DNA of 31,591 nucleotides. Origin: Planctomycetaceae bacterium. GTDB lineage: Bacteria; Planctomycetota; Phycisphaerae; SM23-33. Every line of letters begins with the position of its first letter. Within the stretch, counting starts at the first letter, position 1. Of the stretch, positions 8,368-15,216 are shown in pieces. Below the pieces are notes generated by a model. The model saw only the letters and a program-made list of their open reading frames with translations. It had not been told where the DNA came from and ran no database searches. Where the stretch lies: positions 1-31,591 of the forward strand of contig JAJFVE010000193.1 in assembly GCA_021371965.1 (NCBI GenBank). Reading direction: 5' to 3'. Position numbers and translations under genes: made by a program.

Positions 8368-9387
8368 TTACGGGTTATTGACCGTGGCTGATCGGCGACG
8401 AGGCAACATCCATCCCAGATATTTCCGCGCCATCCAGATCATCGCCTGCTTGCCCTGCCATGCGAGGTCCCGACGCCGCCGCAGGATCCATTTCCCCAGG
8501 CAGCCACCAAGCCGCAGCTTCTCACCCGACCGCAACGGCGCCCAATGAATGGCACAGAGCATGGCACGGGTCACGTGCATTTCAGGCACCACGCCGGACA
8601 GGCTCGAGGCGTTCTTGGCCGGGTCATAGAAGGAAATATCTTCGGGTGCTCTACCGACGTTGCGATCGTGCTTTCGCCGAACGAGAAGGCGCTGCGGCAG
8701 CTCGCAGAATTCGCCCATCAACGCCAGTTGGGCCACCAGGCATCGGTCGGAACACAAATGCCTGCGAAAGAGAAACGTCCGCTCCAGGCTCGCCCGACGC
8801 GCCAGACCGAAGATCGGGTTGTGACCGATGCCCACCGGGTCAAGAAAATGGCGGAACCGCCGGATGGTGTCCTTGGGATCCACAAAGCACGGCGTCGTCG
8901 GGACCGGCATCTCCTGGCCATCGGCGTCGATGACCTTGGTGGATGGGTAGCACAGGACCACTTCCGGCCGCGAGTCGAGCACCTCCACGCATTGTTGGAG
9001 GAACTGCGGTTCGCACAGGTCGTCGTCAGCCAGCCATTTCAAGTAACGTCCTTGGGCCAGGCGAAAGACGCGGTTGTAGTTTTCGGCCCCTCCGACATTG
9101 ACGCTGTTGCGGACGTAGTGGACTCGCCGATCGCCGTTCAGGTAGTGATTGCAGATTTCGCCCGTGGCGTCGGTGGAGGCATTGTCGGAGAGGATCAACT
9201 CGAAGTCCTCGAATGTCTGGGCGAGGACCGATTCGATCGCCAGGGGGAGATATTTCTGGCCGTTATAGACGGGCAGGCCGATGCTGACGCGGGGCAGGCG
9301 CGTAACGGCGCGCCCACGGCGACAGGGATTGCCGCCTGAATACGCCTTGGCGTGCCGGCATGTTGGAGCGATCGGGTACGCGTTCAT
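8368..9387 (-). CDS. Family 2 glycosyltransferase
   Basis: This 339-residue protein has a GT-A fold signature: VSIGLPVYNG (34-43), SDNASTD (67-73) and an acidic DDD (121-123) that serves as the metal and nucleotide-sugar site. It would transfer one sugar in glycan assembly at the inner membrane face; donor and acceptor are unknown. I chose the ATG at 9387. The frame stays open to 9648, but those starts would run into the divergent ATP-grasp gene and give a low-complexity, Arg/Pro/Ser-rich leader; even at 9387 about 30 residues precede the domain, so the true start could be a little later. No strong ribosome site is visible. It is the first gene of the minus-strand cluster. Confidence 0.87.
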   Translation of the reverse strand: MNAYPIAPTCRHAKAYSGGNPCRRGRAVTRLPRVSIGLPVYNGQKYLPLAIESVLAQTFEDFELILSDNASTDATGEICNHYLNGDRRVHYVRNSVNVGGAENYNRVFRLAQGRYLKWLADDDLCEPQFLQQCVEVLDSRPEVVLCYPSTKVIDADGQEMPVPTTPCFVDPKDTIRRFRHFLDPVGIGHNPIFGLARRASLERTFLFRRHLCSDRCLVAQLALMGEFCELPQRLLVRRKHDRNVGRAPEDISFYDPAKNASSLSGVVPEMHVTRAMLCAIHWAPLRSGEKLRLGGCLGKWILRRRRDLAWQGKQAMIWMARKYLGWMLPRRRSATVNNP

Positions 9388-9397
9388 GACACCGACT

Positions 9398-9479
9398 ATA
9401 TGCCTCGCCACTGGCGGATATCCAACTCGGGGCTCAAATGCAACCGACTTACTTGGGGGCGCCGCGGGTCGAGGCATAT
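9398..9479. repeat. Inverted repeat in the divergent promoter region
   Basis: ATATGCCTCG at 9398-9407 is repeated as its exact reverse complement CGAGGCATAT at 9470-9479, with about 62 bases between. Both arms lie in the 163-base space between the divergent glycosyltransferase and ATP-grasp genes, where the promoters for both directions should be. Two half-sites in this position could be an operator or looping site. A 10-base match can arise by chance, so this is suggestive only. Confidence 0.4.
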
Positions 9480-9482
9480 GAT
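9473..9482 (+). promoter_or_regulatory. Possible shared regulatory box GGCATATGAT (site 1)
   Basis: The ten bases GGCATATGAT occur here, upstream of the ATP-grasp gene, and again at 13234-13243, upstream of the phosphoglycosyl transferase gene. The core CATATG is self-complementary. Recurrence in two upstream regions of one locus suggests a common binding site, but two copies are weak evidence. Confidence 0.25.
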
Positions 9483-9550
9483 CGTTCAGCCGCGCGGCGA
9501 GCGATGATCGAGATCCGCCGTCGCGGCACTGACTTGCCGGAATGTAACGC

Positions 9551-10732
9551 ATGACCTGCCAGGAAAAAATACCCGCGGTTGTCGTCGGACTCAATATCAA
9601 CGGCCTGGGCGTTGCGCGGGCGCTGGGGCGCCACGGCGTGAGCGTCACCGTGGCGGCGCTGGACGCCCGCGTGCCCGAGGCCCGCAGCCGCTATATCCGC
9701 GACATCTGGGTCTGCGGCGATTTCGCCGCCGACCTGACGCGCGTCCTGCTCGAGAAGCGCAGCGCCTTTTCTCAGCCGCCCGTCCTGATTCCCGTAACCG
9801 ACCAGGCCGTGCGAACCCTCGCGGCAAACCGGTCGGCCTTGCAGCAGGCGTATCGCCTGGCAATGCCCAAGGCGGACCTGGTCGAGGCGCTGCTCGATAA
9901 GACTGCCTTCGCAGCTCTTGCGGAAAAGCTCGGGCAGCCCACGCCGCAGACCTTCACGGTGCATGGCGCCAATGAGGTGTCTGCCGCGGCCACGCGGGTG
10001 CGATATCCGTGCGTCCTCAAACCGCGGGCCAAGTCGCCGGCGTACTCGCAGGCAGGGGGCAAAAAGGCCTACGTCCTGGCCTCGCCCAGGGAACTGCTGC
10101 AGACGTATGGGGCCATCGGCGCGGCGGCCGAGGGCGGCATGATTATCCAGGAGTACATCCCCGGCAGCGACGAACTGGTGCACTTCTGCCTGCAGTACTA
10201 TGACCGCGACAGTCGCGCCCTGGCCTCCTTCTGCGGGCGCAAGATCCGCCAGTGGCCGCCGCACTGCGGCGGGACGGCGTGCTGCCAACCGCTGGCGATG
10301 GAGGAACTCGTCGAACGCTCGACGGCGTTCTTCCAGGCCGTGGGCTTCCACGGCCTGTGTTCGATGGAGTTCAAACGCGACCCGCGCGACGGGGGATTCC
10401 GCCTGATCGAGCCGACCGTCTGCCGCACCGACTGGCAGAGCGGCGTGGCCGATCTCAACGGCGTCCCGATCGCCTACGTGGCGTACTGCGACCTGACAGG
10501 GCGGGGCGTTCCCCCGCTGAAACGCAACGGCCACCGCGTGCGGTGGGTCAATTTTGCCGGCGACCGCAAGTCCGCAGCGTACTATCGCCAACAGGGGCAG
10601 TTGAGCCTGGGCGGATGGTTGGCGTCGCTGCGGCCGCCGGTGCGTGGGGCATACCTGGCCGGCGACGACCCCATGCCGTGGCTATCGATCATGGCGGAAA
10701 AGTTCACGCGAAGGCTTTGGCCACGCCACTGA
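9551..10732 (+). CDS. ATP-grasp domain ligase
   Basis: This 393-residue protein has the ATP-grasp layout: an N-terminal Rossmann-like part (PAVVVGLNINGLGVARALG), the lysine at 117 (LLDKTAF), the ATP-binding VLKPRAK (K157), the IIQEYIPGSDE hinge (199-208), and metal-binding acidic residues around CSMEFKRD and LIEPTVCRTDWQS. The last motif replaces the usual ExNxR but, as I recall, this form is common in a group of uncharacterised carboxylate-amine ligases near polysaccharide genes. Such enzymes activate a carboxylate as acyl-phosphate and join it to an amine or similar nucleophile. With a DegT-type PLP protein two genes downstream, amide decoration of an amino-sugar is a fair guess. The ribosome site is weak. 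Confidence 0.88.
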   Translation: MTCQEKIPAVVVGLNINGLGVARALGRHGVSVTVAALDARVPEARSRYIRDIWVCGDFAADLTRVLLEKRSAFSQPPVLIPVTDQAVRTLAANRSALQQAYRLAMPKADLVEALLDKTAFAALAEKLGQPTPQTFTVHGANEVSAAATRVRYPCVLKPRAKSPAYSQAGGKKAYVLASPRELLQTYGAIGAAAEGGMIIQEYIPGSDELVHFCLQYYDRDSRALASFCGRKIRQWPPHCGGTACCQPLAMEELVERSTAFFQAVGFHGLCSMEFKRDPRDGGFRLIEPTVCRTDWQSGVADLNGVPIAYVAYCDLTGRGVPPLKRNGHRVRWVNFAGDRKSAAYYRQQGQLSLGGWLASLRPPVRGAYLAGDDPMPWLSIMAEKFTRRLWPRH

Positions 10733-10758
10733 CCCGGGCCAGGCTATCGGGAGGAATT

Positions 10759-11961
10759 ATGATCATTCAGTTATGTCGGACCCAGAAGAGCGATTCAACG
10801 GTCGCATCGGTCTCGATCCAGACGGAATTAGGCCGCCTGATGCCCCTGGCGATGGAAGGTCTGGACCGGCTCTACGTTCCCGAGGCCCGGGCGTTCTGCC
10901 GCACCGGCATTCGCAACGAGCAGGGGATAGTTGTGCGGGAAGGGCTGTCGATGCGGTACACGGCGATGGCGTTGATTGGCCTGGCGGCGCAGTGGCAGTT
11001 GGGAAATGAAGCCGCGCGAGACTACTCCCCGGCATTGACGCACCTGGTCGAGTGGGCGATGGGCGAGGCCCCGGTTGGGAATCTGGGCTTGGTGCTATGG
11101 GCACTGACGCTGTGGCAGGACAGCCGCGCCGATGACGTGCTCAATCTGATCGACGTGCGGCGGGCAGAGTTGCTGTCGCCCTCGGCACCGGCCAGCAGCA
11201 TGGAACTGGGATGGCTGCTGACAGGTTTGGGCCATTGGTTGGGGTGGAAGAAGCCGGTGAACTGGGCCGTCGAATTGGCCGCCACCGCAGGCGAAACGCT
11301 GCTGGCCAACCAGTCCAGCGCCAGCGGGCTGTTCACGCTGTCGGGGCGTAAAGGCATCCGTGATGCCGTGGCGCCGCTGCGCCGCCGGCTTGGCAGTTTC
11401 GCCTCGCAGGTGTACCCGGTGGTGGGTCTGGCGCGTTGCGCGATCGCGATGGGCTGGCGACACTTCAGTGCCGCCGCGCGCCTGTGCGCCGACCGGCTGT
11501 GCTGCCTGCAGGGCGTCGGCGGTCAGTGGTGGTGGATCTACAGCGTTCGTCGCGGCCAGGTGGTGGTGCGCTACCCCGTCTATAGCGTGCATCAGGATGC
11601 CATGGGGCCCATGGCGATGATGGCGGTGGCCGAGACGCTGAATATGGACCTCTACGATCCGGCCATCGCCGCTGGGCTGGAGTGGTTGACCCGGCATCCC
11701 GAGTGCCCGGGCGAGGACATGATCGACTACTCGCAGAGCATGATCTGGCGGGCCGTCCAACGAGACCCTCGCGTCAGTACCGGCGCTTTCGGCCTGGGCC
11801 CGCGCGAACGGCGCATGCTGTGGCTGGTCGGTTGGACCGACCGCGTCGATCGCCGCCCCTTCAGGGACGGATTCGTCTGTCACGAGTGCAGGCCCTATCA
11901 TCTCGGATGGGTTCTTCTTGCGGCGGCGATGGCGCACGGCCGTCCAACGCCACGACGATAG
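10759..11961 (+). CDS. Unrecognised protein, possible alpha-helical toroid enzyme
   Basis: I do not recognise this 400-residue protein. It is predicted mainly helical, with repeated helix-pair-like segments and conserved-looking aromatic stretches: GQWWWIYSVRRGQVVVRYP, YSVHQDAMGP, YSQSMIWRAV, and CHECRPYHLGWVLLAAAMA near the end. This recalls alpha/alpha-toroid folds such as those of polysaccharide lyases, unsaturated glycosyl hydrolases or prenyl/terpene cyclases, but no catalytic signature can be named. It has no signal peptide or clear membrane segment. The ATG at 10759 has a strong GGGAGGA site five bases upstream, so I reject the longer frame that runs back into the ATP-grasp gene. It lies 26 bases after the ATP-grasp gene and 10 bases before the DegT-type gene. 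Confidence 0.8.
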   Translation: MIIQLCRTQKSDSTVASVSIQTELGRLMPLAMEGLDRLYVPEARAFCRTGIRNEQGIVVREGLSMRYTAMALIGLAAQWQLGNEAARDYSPALTHLVEWAMGEAPVGNLGLVLWALTLWQDSRADDVLNLIDVRRAELLSPSAPASSMELGWLLTGLGHWLGWKKPVNWAVELAATAGETLLANQSSASGLFTLSGRKGIRDAVAPLRRRLGSFASQVYPVVGLARCAIAMGWRHFSAAARLCADRLCCLQGVGGQWWWIYSVRRGQVVVRYPVYSVHQDAMGPMAMMAVAETLNMDLYDPAIAAGLEWLTRHPECPGEDMIDYSQSMIWRAVQRDPRVSTGAFGLGPRERRMLWLVGWTDRVDRRPFRDGFVCHECRPYHLGWVLLAAAMAHGRPTPRR

Positions 11962-11971
11962 CGAGACCACC

Positions 11972-13165
11972 ATGTGGGGCCGCATCCCAATGCGCTGCTG
12001 CGATCACGGCCGGGCCGAATTGGCGGCCTGCCTGAAATCGCTGCTGTCGGGCCGTAGTGACGACGCGACGGCCTTGGCGGGGGATCTGGAGACTCTGGTT
12101 GGCCCCCAGGCCTGCTATCGCCTTTTGCGGCGCGCGCGGATGGGCATTATCGCGGCGCTCACATCGCTCCCGGTCGACGGACGCACGCACGTGCTCATTC
12201 CGACGTTCGCCTGCCGTGCCCTGCCGCAGGCCATCCTGGCCGCGGGCATGGAACCTCGCCTGGCCGATATCGGGCAGGACCTGAATGTCTCATTGTCCGA
12301 TCTGGCGCAGCGCATTGATGACAGCACATCCGCTGTCATCGTGGCCCACACCTTCGCCAAGCCCGCCGACGTGCCCGGCATAGTCAGGCTGTGCCAGCCG
12401 CGGGACATTTTGGTGATCGACGACGCCGCGGCCGCCGCCGGCGTGCGCCACGAGGGGCGCCTGCTGGGCGGCGGAGGCGACGTGGGAATCTGGAGCTTTG
12501 CCCAACAGAAGTCGCTGGTGGCCGGGCAGGGCGGGCTGGTGATGATCAACAGCCTCAGGCTGCGTCAGTGGATGGCGGAGTTTCATCCCCGCCGCCCCGC
12601 GTCCGGGGCAGCCGCCCGCGAAGCGCTGTGGTGGCTGTGGCGATACCGCTATCGCGACGTGTTGCCGCTGTTGCGGCGGGTCATGGAGCGATTCTCGCGG
12701 GGAGAGCGGCTGGACGACTTGTCGGCGCAGTCCATGCCCGCGCCCTACGTGGCGATGCTGGCCGTGCAGGTGCGCCGGCTGGAGCAGATTCTTGCCCGCC
12801 GCGCGAACAACTGCCGCGAACTCTACAATCGCCTGGAGAACATGCGCGGCGTGTCGGTCCCTCAGTACTACGCAGGCTGCAGCCTGAGCCGATTTCTTAT
12901 CCGAACGCCGGGCTTGAAGTGGTCGATCGAGGGCGAGAGCTTCTTGCATCATCCGCTGTCGTCGTATTTGGCCCGGCATGGTATCCAGACGGCCCGGCCA
13001 TACTTTCCGTTGCACCTGCAGGAGGCATATCGCCGCCGGGCTAGCGGACCGCTGCCGTGCGCGCAGGAGATGGTTCCGGAGCTGATCGCCTTGCCGGTGC
13101 AGGGAATCGTGGCGCCGGCGAGCATGGATGCCATCGCCCGGGGCATCAGGAGCTTCTTCGGATGA
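11972..13165 (+). CDS. DegT/DnrJ/EryC1/StrS-family PLP-dependent protein (sugar aminotransferase-like)
   Basis: This 397-residue protein follows the fold-type I pattern of sugar aminotransferases: the VLIPTFACRA segment (74-83), VIVAHTFAKPAD (122-133), the acidic pair VIDDAAAAAG (D150, D151) that contacts the pyridine nitrogen, and WSFAQQKSLVAGQGG with the PLP-binding lysine K180. Active-site residues are kept, so it is probably a real aminotransferase or dehydratase rather than a relic. Relatives place an amino group on a keto-sugar nucleotide. The start is uncertain: I chose ATG 11972, ten bases after the previous stop, though 11990 or 11918 are possible and none has a strong ribosome site. 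It may supply the amine used by the neighbouring ATP-grasp ligase. Confidence 0.85.
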   Translation: MWGRIPMRCCDHGRAELAACLKSLLSGRSDDATALAGDLETLVGPQACYRLLRRARMGIIAALTSLPVDGRTHVLIPTFACRALPQAILAAGMEPRLADIGQDLNVSLSDLAQRIDDSTSAVIVAHTFAKPADVPGIVRLCQPRDILVIDDAAAAAGVRHEGRLLGGGGDVGIWSFAQQKSLVAGQGGLVMINSLRLRQWMAEFHPRRPASGAAAREALWWLWRYRYRDVLPLLRRVMERFSRGERLDDLSAQSMPAPYVAMLAVQVRRLEQILARRANNCRELYNRLENMRGVSVPQYYAGCSLSRFLIRTPGLKWSIEGESFLHHPLSSYLARHGIQTARPYFPLHLQEAYRRRASGPLPCAQEMVPELIALPVQGIVAPASMDAIARGIRSFFG

Positions 13166-13385
13166 TGAGGGCTAAGCGCTTTCCCTAATCGTGGAAAAAT
13201 GGCGATAGGGAGTTTGTCTACCGGCGGGGCGGGGGCATATGATTCGGCGGAGTGGAGGTCGCATCAAGTCGGCCTCGGGGGCAGCGGCGGCCGATTCGAA
13301 TGGGGGTCCGGGCCACCTGCGCGAGGGGAAAGCGAATCGGTGTGCCTTCGTGAGGCGGCTTTGGCTCGTCCAGAGGGGGATGAGT
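13166..13385 (+). promoter_or_regulatory. Intergenic region before the phosphoglycosyl transferase gene
   Basis: About 220 bases separate the aminotransferase stop from the chosen start of the sugar transferase. It holds an eight-base palindrome AAGCGCTT near 13180 and the box GGCATATGAT at 13234-13243, which also occurs upstream of the ATP-grasp gene. The frame of the sugar transferase is open from an ATG at 13239 inside this box, but that extension looks non-conserved. No clear terminator or -35/-10 pair was found. Confidence 0.35.
13234..13243 (+). promoter_or_regulatory. Possible shared regulatory box GGCATATGAT (site 2)
   Basis: This is the second copy of the ten-base word seen at 9473-9482. 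It lies about 140 bases upstream of the chosen start of the phosphoglycosyl transferase. Both copies are on the same strand as the downstream gene. It is a candidate operator only. Confidence 0.25.
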
Positions 13386-14042
13386 ATGCCCGAGCCTGTG
13401 ACATTGCTTGGTTTTGGGGGAACGATGGCGGTCTTGGCGGTGCACCTGGCGCGGCGGTATTTCGTGCTGGCCAAGGAGATCGTCGACGTGCTCTTGGGGG
13501 CTGTGCTTCTGATCCTGGCCCTGCCGGTGTTGGCGCTGTGTGCGTTCATCATCCGATTGGCCAGCCGCGGACCAGTGGTCTTCACGCAGGTGCGCATGGG
13601 GCGTCACGGACGGCTGTTCCGCATGTACAAGCTGAGGACGATGGACGCCAACGCCGAAAAAGGCACCGGCGCCGTCTGGGCCGGTCACGCCGACCCGCGC
13701 GTGATCCCAGCCTGCCGCTGGATGCGCCTCAGCCATGTGGATGAACTGCCCCAACTGGTCAATGTGATCAAAGGCGATATGTCGCTGGTGGGCCCGCGAC
13801 CGGAACGGCCGGAAATCATGGCCGAACTGCGAAAGCATTACCCCGACGTGGACCGGCGCCTGCAAGTGAGACCGGGGATCACCGGCTTGGCGCAGATTCG
13901 CGCAGGATACGACACGAGCATCGAGGCGTTTCGCCGCAAGTTGACGGCGGACTTGGAGTATATCGATCAGCGGCACTGGGGGATGGAACTGTCGATCTTG
14001 CTCCGGACGGTCAGCAAATTCCATGACCAGACGGCGCGATGA
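13386..14042 (+). CDS. Membrane phosphoglycosyl transferase (bacterial sugar transferase family)
   Basis: This 218-residue protein would start repeat-unit synthesis by moving a sugar phosphate from a nucleotide sugar to undecaprenyl phosphate at the inner membrane. It has a hydrophobic N-terminal part with a membrane segment at about 34-58, then the family signatures FTQVRMGRHG, YKLRTMD (81-87) and VDELPQLVNVIKGDMSLVGP (118-137); the D119-E120 pair matches the catalytic dyad of PglC-type enzymes. I chose ATG 13386 because GAGGGGGA lies about six bases upstream; starts at 13380 or 13239 are also in frame. It corresponds to the short, catalytic-domain form of WbaP/WcaJ. Its gene ends just before the leader region of the export operon. 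Confidence 0.92.
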   Translation: MPEPVTLLGFGGTMAVLAVHLARRYFVLAKEIVDVLLGAVLLILALPVLALCAFIIRLASRGPVVFTQVRMGRHGRLFRMYKLRTMDANAEKGTGAVWAGHADPRVIPACRWMRLSHVDELPQLVNVIKGDMSLVGPRPERPEIMAELRKHYPDVDRRLQVRPGITGLAQIRAGYDTSIEAFRRKLTADLEYIDQRHWGMELSILLRTVSKFHDQTAR

Positions 14043-14115
14043 ATGATTGCCTGCGGTGCAAGGCGGTGCAGCCGCCCGGGGCCGGCCAGAGCCCTCCGCC
14101 TCGCGGGACGTGAAA

Positions 14116-14155
14116 CCCTGGCAAAGAAGCATGTGGGAAACCGTGTGCTTCAGGG
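14116..14155 (+). ncRNA. GAAA-tetraloop hairpin with possible outer pairing (aptamer or antiterminator candidate)
   Basis: GAAGCATGTGG (14126-14136) and CCGTGTGCTTC (14141-14151) form an 11-base-pair stem, including three central G-U pairs, closed by a GAAA tetraloop, a loop that often docks into a receptor. CCCT (14116-14119) can pair with AGGG (14152-14155), leaving a GGCAAA bulge on the 5' side. The outer strand 14152-14155 overlaps the base of the following terminator (14154 onward), so the two structures could compete. Pairings are read by eye; no energy calculation was made. Confidence 0.4.
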
Positions 14156-14196
14156 GCCGCCGCCCGTTCCGGCACGGGTGGTGGCCCTGTTTTTTT
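14154..14196 (+). terminator. Strong intrinsic (Rho-independent) terminator
   Basis: The arms at 14154-14167 and 14174-14187 form a 14-base-pair GC-rich stem with two G-U pairs around a six-base loop (TCCGGC), followed directly by TG and seven Ts. This is a textbook intrinsic terminator. It lies 112 bases after the phosphoglycosyl transferase stop and about 210 bases before the Wza-like gene, so it either ends the upstream unit or acts as a regulated attenuator for the downstream operon. Confidence 0.85.
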
Positions 14197-14407
14197 CTCC
14201 TATGTGCGTGGAGCCTTTTTTTTCGGCGCACTTGGGAAATAGTCGCCAACCCCCATATAGTTCCAGAGATCAATGGGCTTCCTAGCGCGCGGCGGAGAAT
14301 CTGTGGCTAATCGCCGCCCCAGGAGCATGTCAGGCGTCGACCCTTTGCCAGGGTCACCGCGCCGGCTCGCCAGCGGGGGCCCGCTTACTGACTGAAGGAG
14401 ACGCATC

Positions 14408-15199
14408 ATGTGCCGGGGTCGAGATTGCCATCGCAGCGTGCTGGTCTTGCTCACGGGAGCATTGCTGGCCGGATGCTCCCCCCCTGGGGACGTCGCGCCA
14501 TTCATCGACCGTCCCCGCCGGGCCGTCACCGGAATCGAATACCGTGTGCTGCCGCCGGACATCCTCCTGATCCGTTCAGCCCACATCCAGGAAATCAATA
14601 ACGTCCAGCAGCAGATCCGTCCCGATGGAAAGATCAACCTGCCGCTGATCGGCGAGGTTGACGCTGCCGGGCGCACCGCCAAGGAGATCGAAGAGGATAT
14701 CAACCGCGGCGCCCGGAAATACTACGACGAGGTTGACGCCACCGTCGAGGTGGCTCTGTACAACTCGCAGAAGTACTACGTGTTCGGGCAGGTGATCCGC
14801 CCCGGCGGATTTCCCTGGACCGGTCACGACACGGTCCTCGAGGCCTTGGCCCAGTCGATGCCGAACTTCGAGGCCTGGCCGGAGCAGATCATCCTGGTGC
14901 GCGGCGCGCCGCCCCAAACCGGAGGCTATGCCGAGGTCAAAGCCGTCGTCGACAAGACTCCGACGGCCCGCAATCCACAGAAGATCAAGGAGGGGGCGCA
15001 CAAAGTGGTCATCAATCTTTACGCCATGATCAAGGAAGGCGATATGACCAACAACGTCTTCCTGCGACCCAACGACATGATCTATGTGAGGCCCAACCCG
15101 CTGGCCGAGGTGGGCCTGGCCGTCCAAAGCATGTTGCTGCCGGTGCGACCGGCCGTCGAGATGGTCACCACTCCGGCCACAGTCACCACCACCAAGTAG
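14408..15199 (+). CDS. Wza-like polysaccharide export lipoprotein
   Basis: This 263-residue protein has a lipoprotein signal: positively charged N-terminus, a hydrophobic run, and the lipobox LLAGC with C23 as the lipidated cysteine. The Poly_export domain follows (EYRVLPPDILLIRSA ... IRPDGKINLPLIGEVDAAG), then an SLBB-like part (YYVFGQVIRPGGFPW). It would form the outer-membrane channel for the polysaccharide, working with the Wzz/GumC-like protein encoded next. AAGGAGA stands seven bases before the ATG. It is shorter than E. coli Wza and more like the compact forms found in exosortase-associated loci. It is the first gene of the long plus-strand operon and the one directly exposed to the leader terminator. 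Confidence 0.93.
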   Translation: MCRGRDCHRSVLVLLTGALLAGCSPPGDVAPFIDRPRRAVTGIEYRVLPPDILLIRSAHIQEINNVQQQIRPDGKINLPLIGEVDAAGRTAKEIEEDINRGARKYYDEVDATVEVALYNSQKYYVFGQVIRPGGFPWTGHDTVLEALAQSMPNFEAWPEQIILVRGAPPQTGGYAEVKAVVDKTPTARNPQKIKEGAHKVVINLYAMIKEGDMTNNVFLRPNDMIYVRPNPLAEVGLAVQSMLLPVRPAVEMVTTPATVTTTK

Positions 15200-15216
15200 C
15201 CGCGAGGAATGTTTCT

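Larger units (their letters stand above)
14043..14407 (+). promoter_or_regulatory. Structured leader region upstream of the export operon
   Basis: This 365-base gap has no convincing gene. From left to right it holds a GGCGG/CCGCC hairpin (14062-14076), a GAAA-capped stem (14126-14151), a strong intrinsic terminator (14154-14196), a second weak hairpin whose loop contains eight Ts (GTGCG at 14204-14208, CGCAC at 14227-14231), and about 175 bases of unstructured-looking sequence up to the AAGGAGA ribosome site of the Wza-like gene. Terminator-before-gene layout is typical of attenuators and riboswitches, although the element could also simply end the upstream transcript. I could not match it to a known riboswitch class. 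Confidence 0.5.

Noticed and set aside
9514..9531. Sigma-54 type promoter before the ATP-grasp gene
   Set aside because: CGGCACTGACTTGCC resembles the -24/-12 consensus, but the spacing between the GG and GC elements is one base short, and this spacing is strict.
9449..10591. Long minus-strand open frame over the ATP-grasp gene
   Set aside because: It has Ala/Arg/Gly/His-rich shadow composition and lies opposite a gene with clear ATP-grasp motifs.
10252..10758. N-terminal extension of the unknown protein into the ATP-grasp gene
   Set aside because: The extension overlaps about 480 bases of a clear gene, while the ATG at 10759 has a strong ribosome site.
14100..14190. c-di-GMP-I (GEMM) riboswitch upstream of the export operon
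   Set aside because: A GGCAAA segment followed by a GAAA-capped hairpin recalls the class, but the required GACGCAAAGC joining segment and second helix with its receptor are missing, so I do not call it.
14047..14310. Small open frames within the leader upstream of the Wza-like gene
   Set aside because: They run through the terminator stem and T-runs, have no ribosome site and give Arg/Trp/Phe-rich sequence without any recognisable feature.
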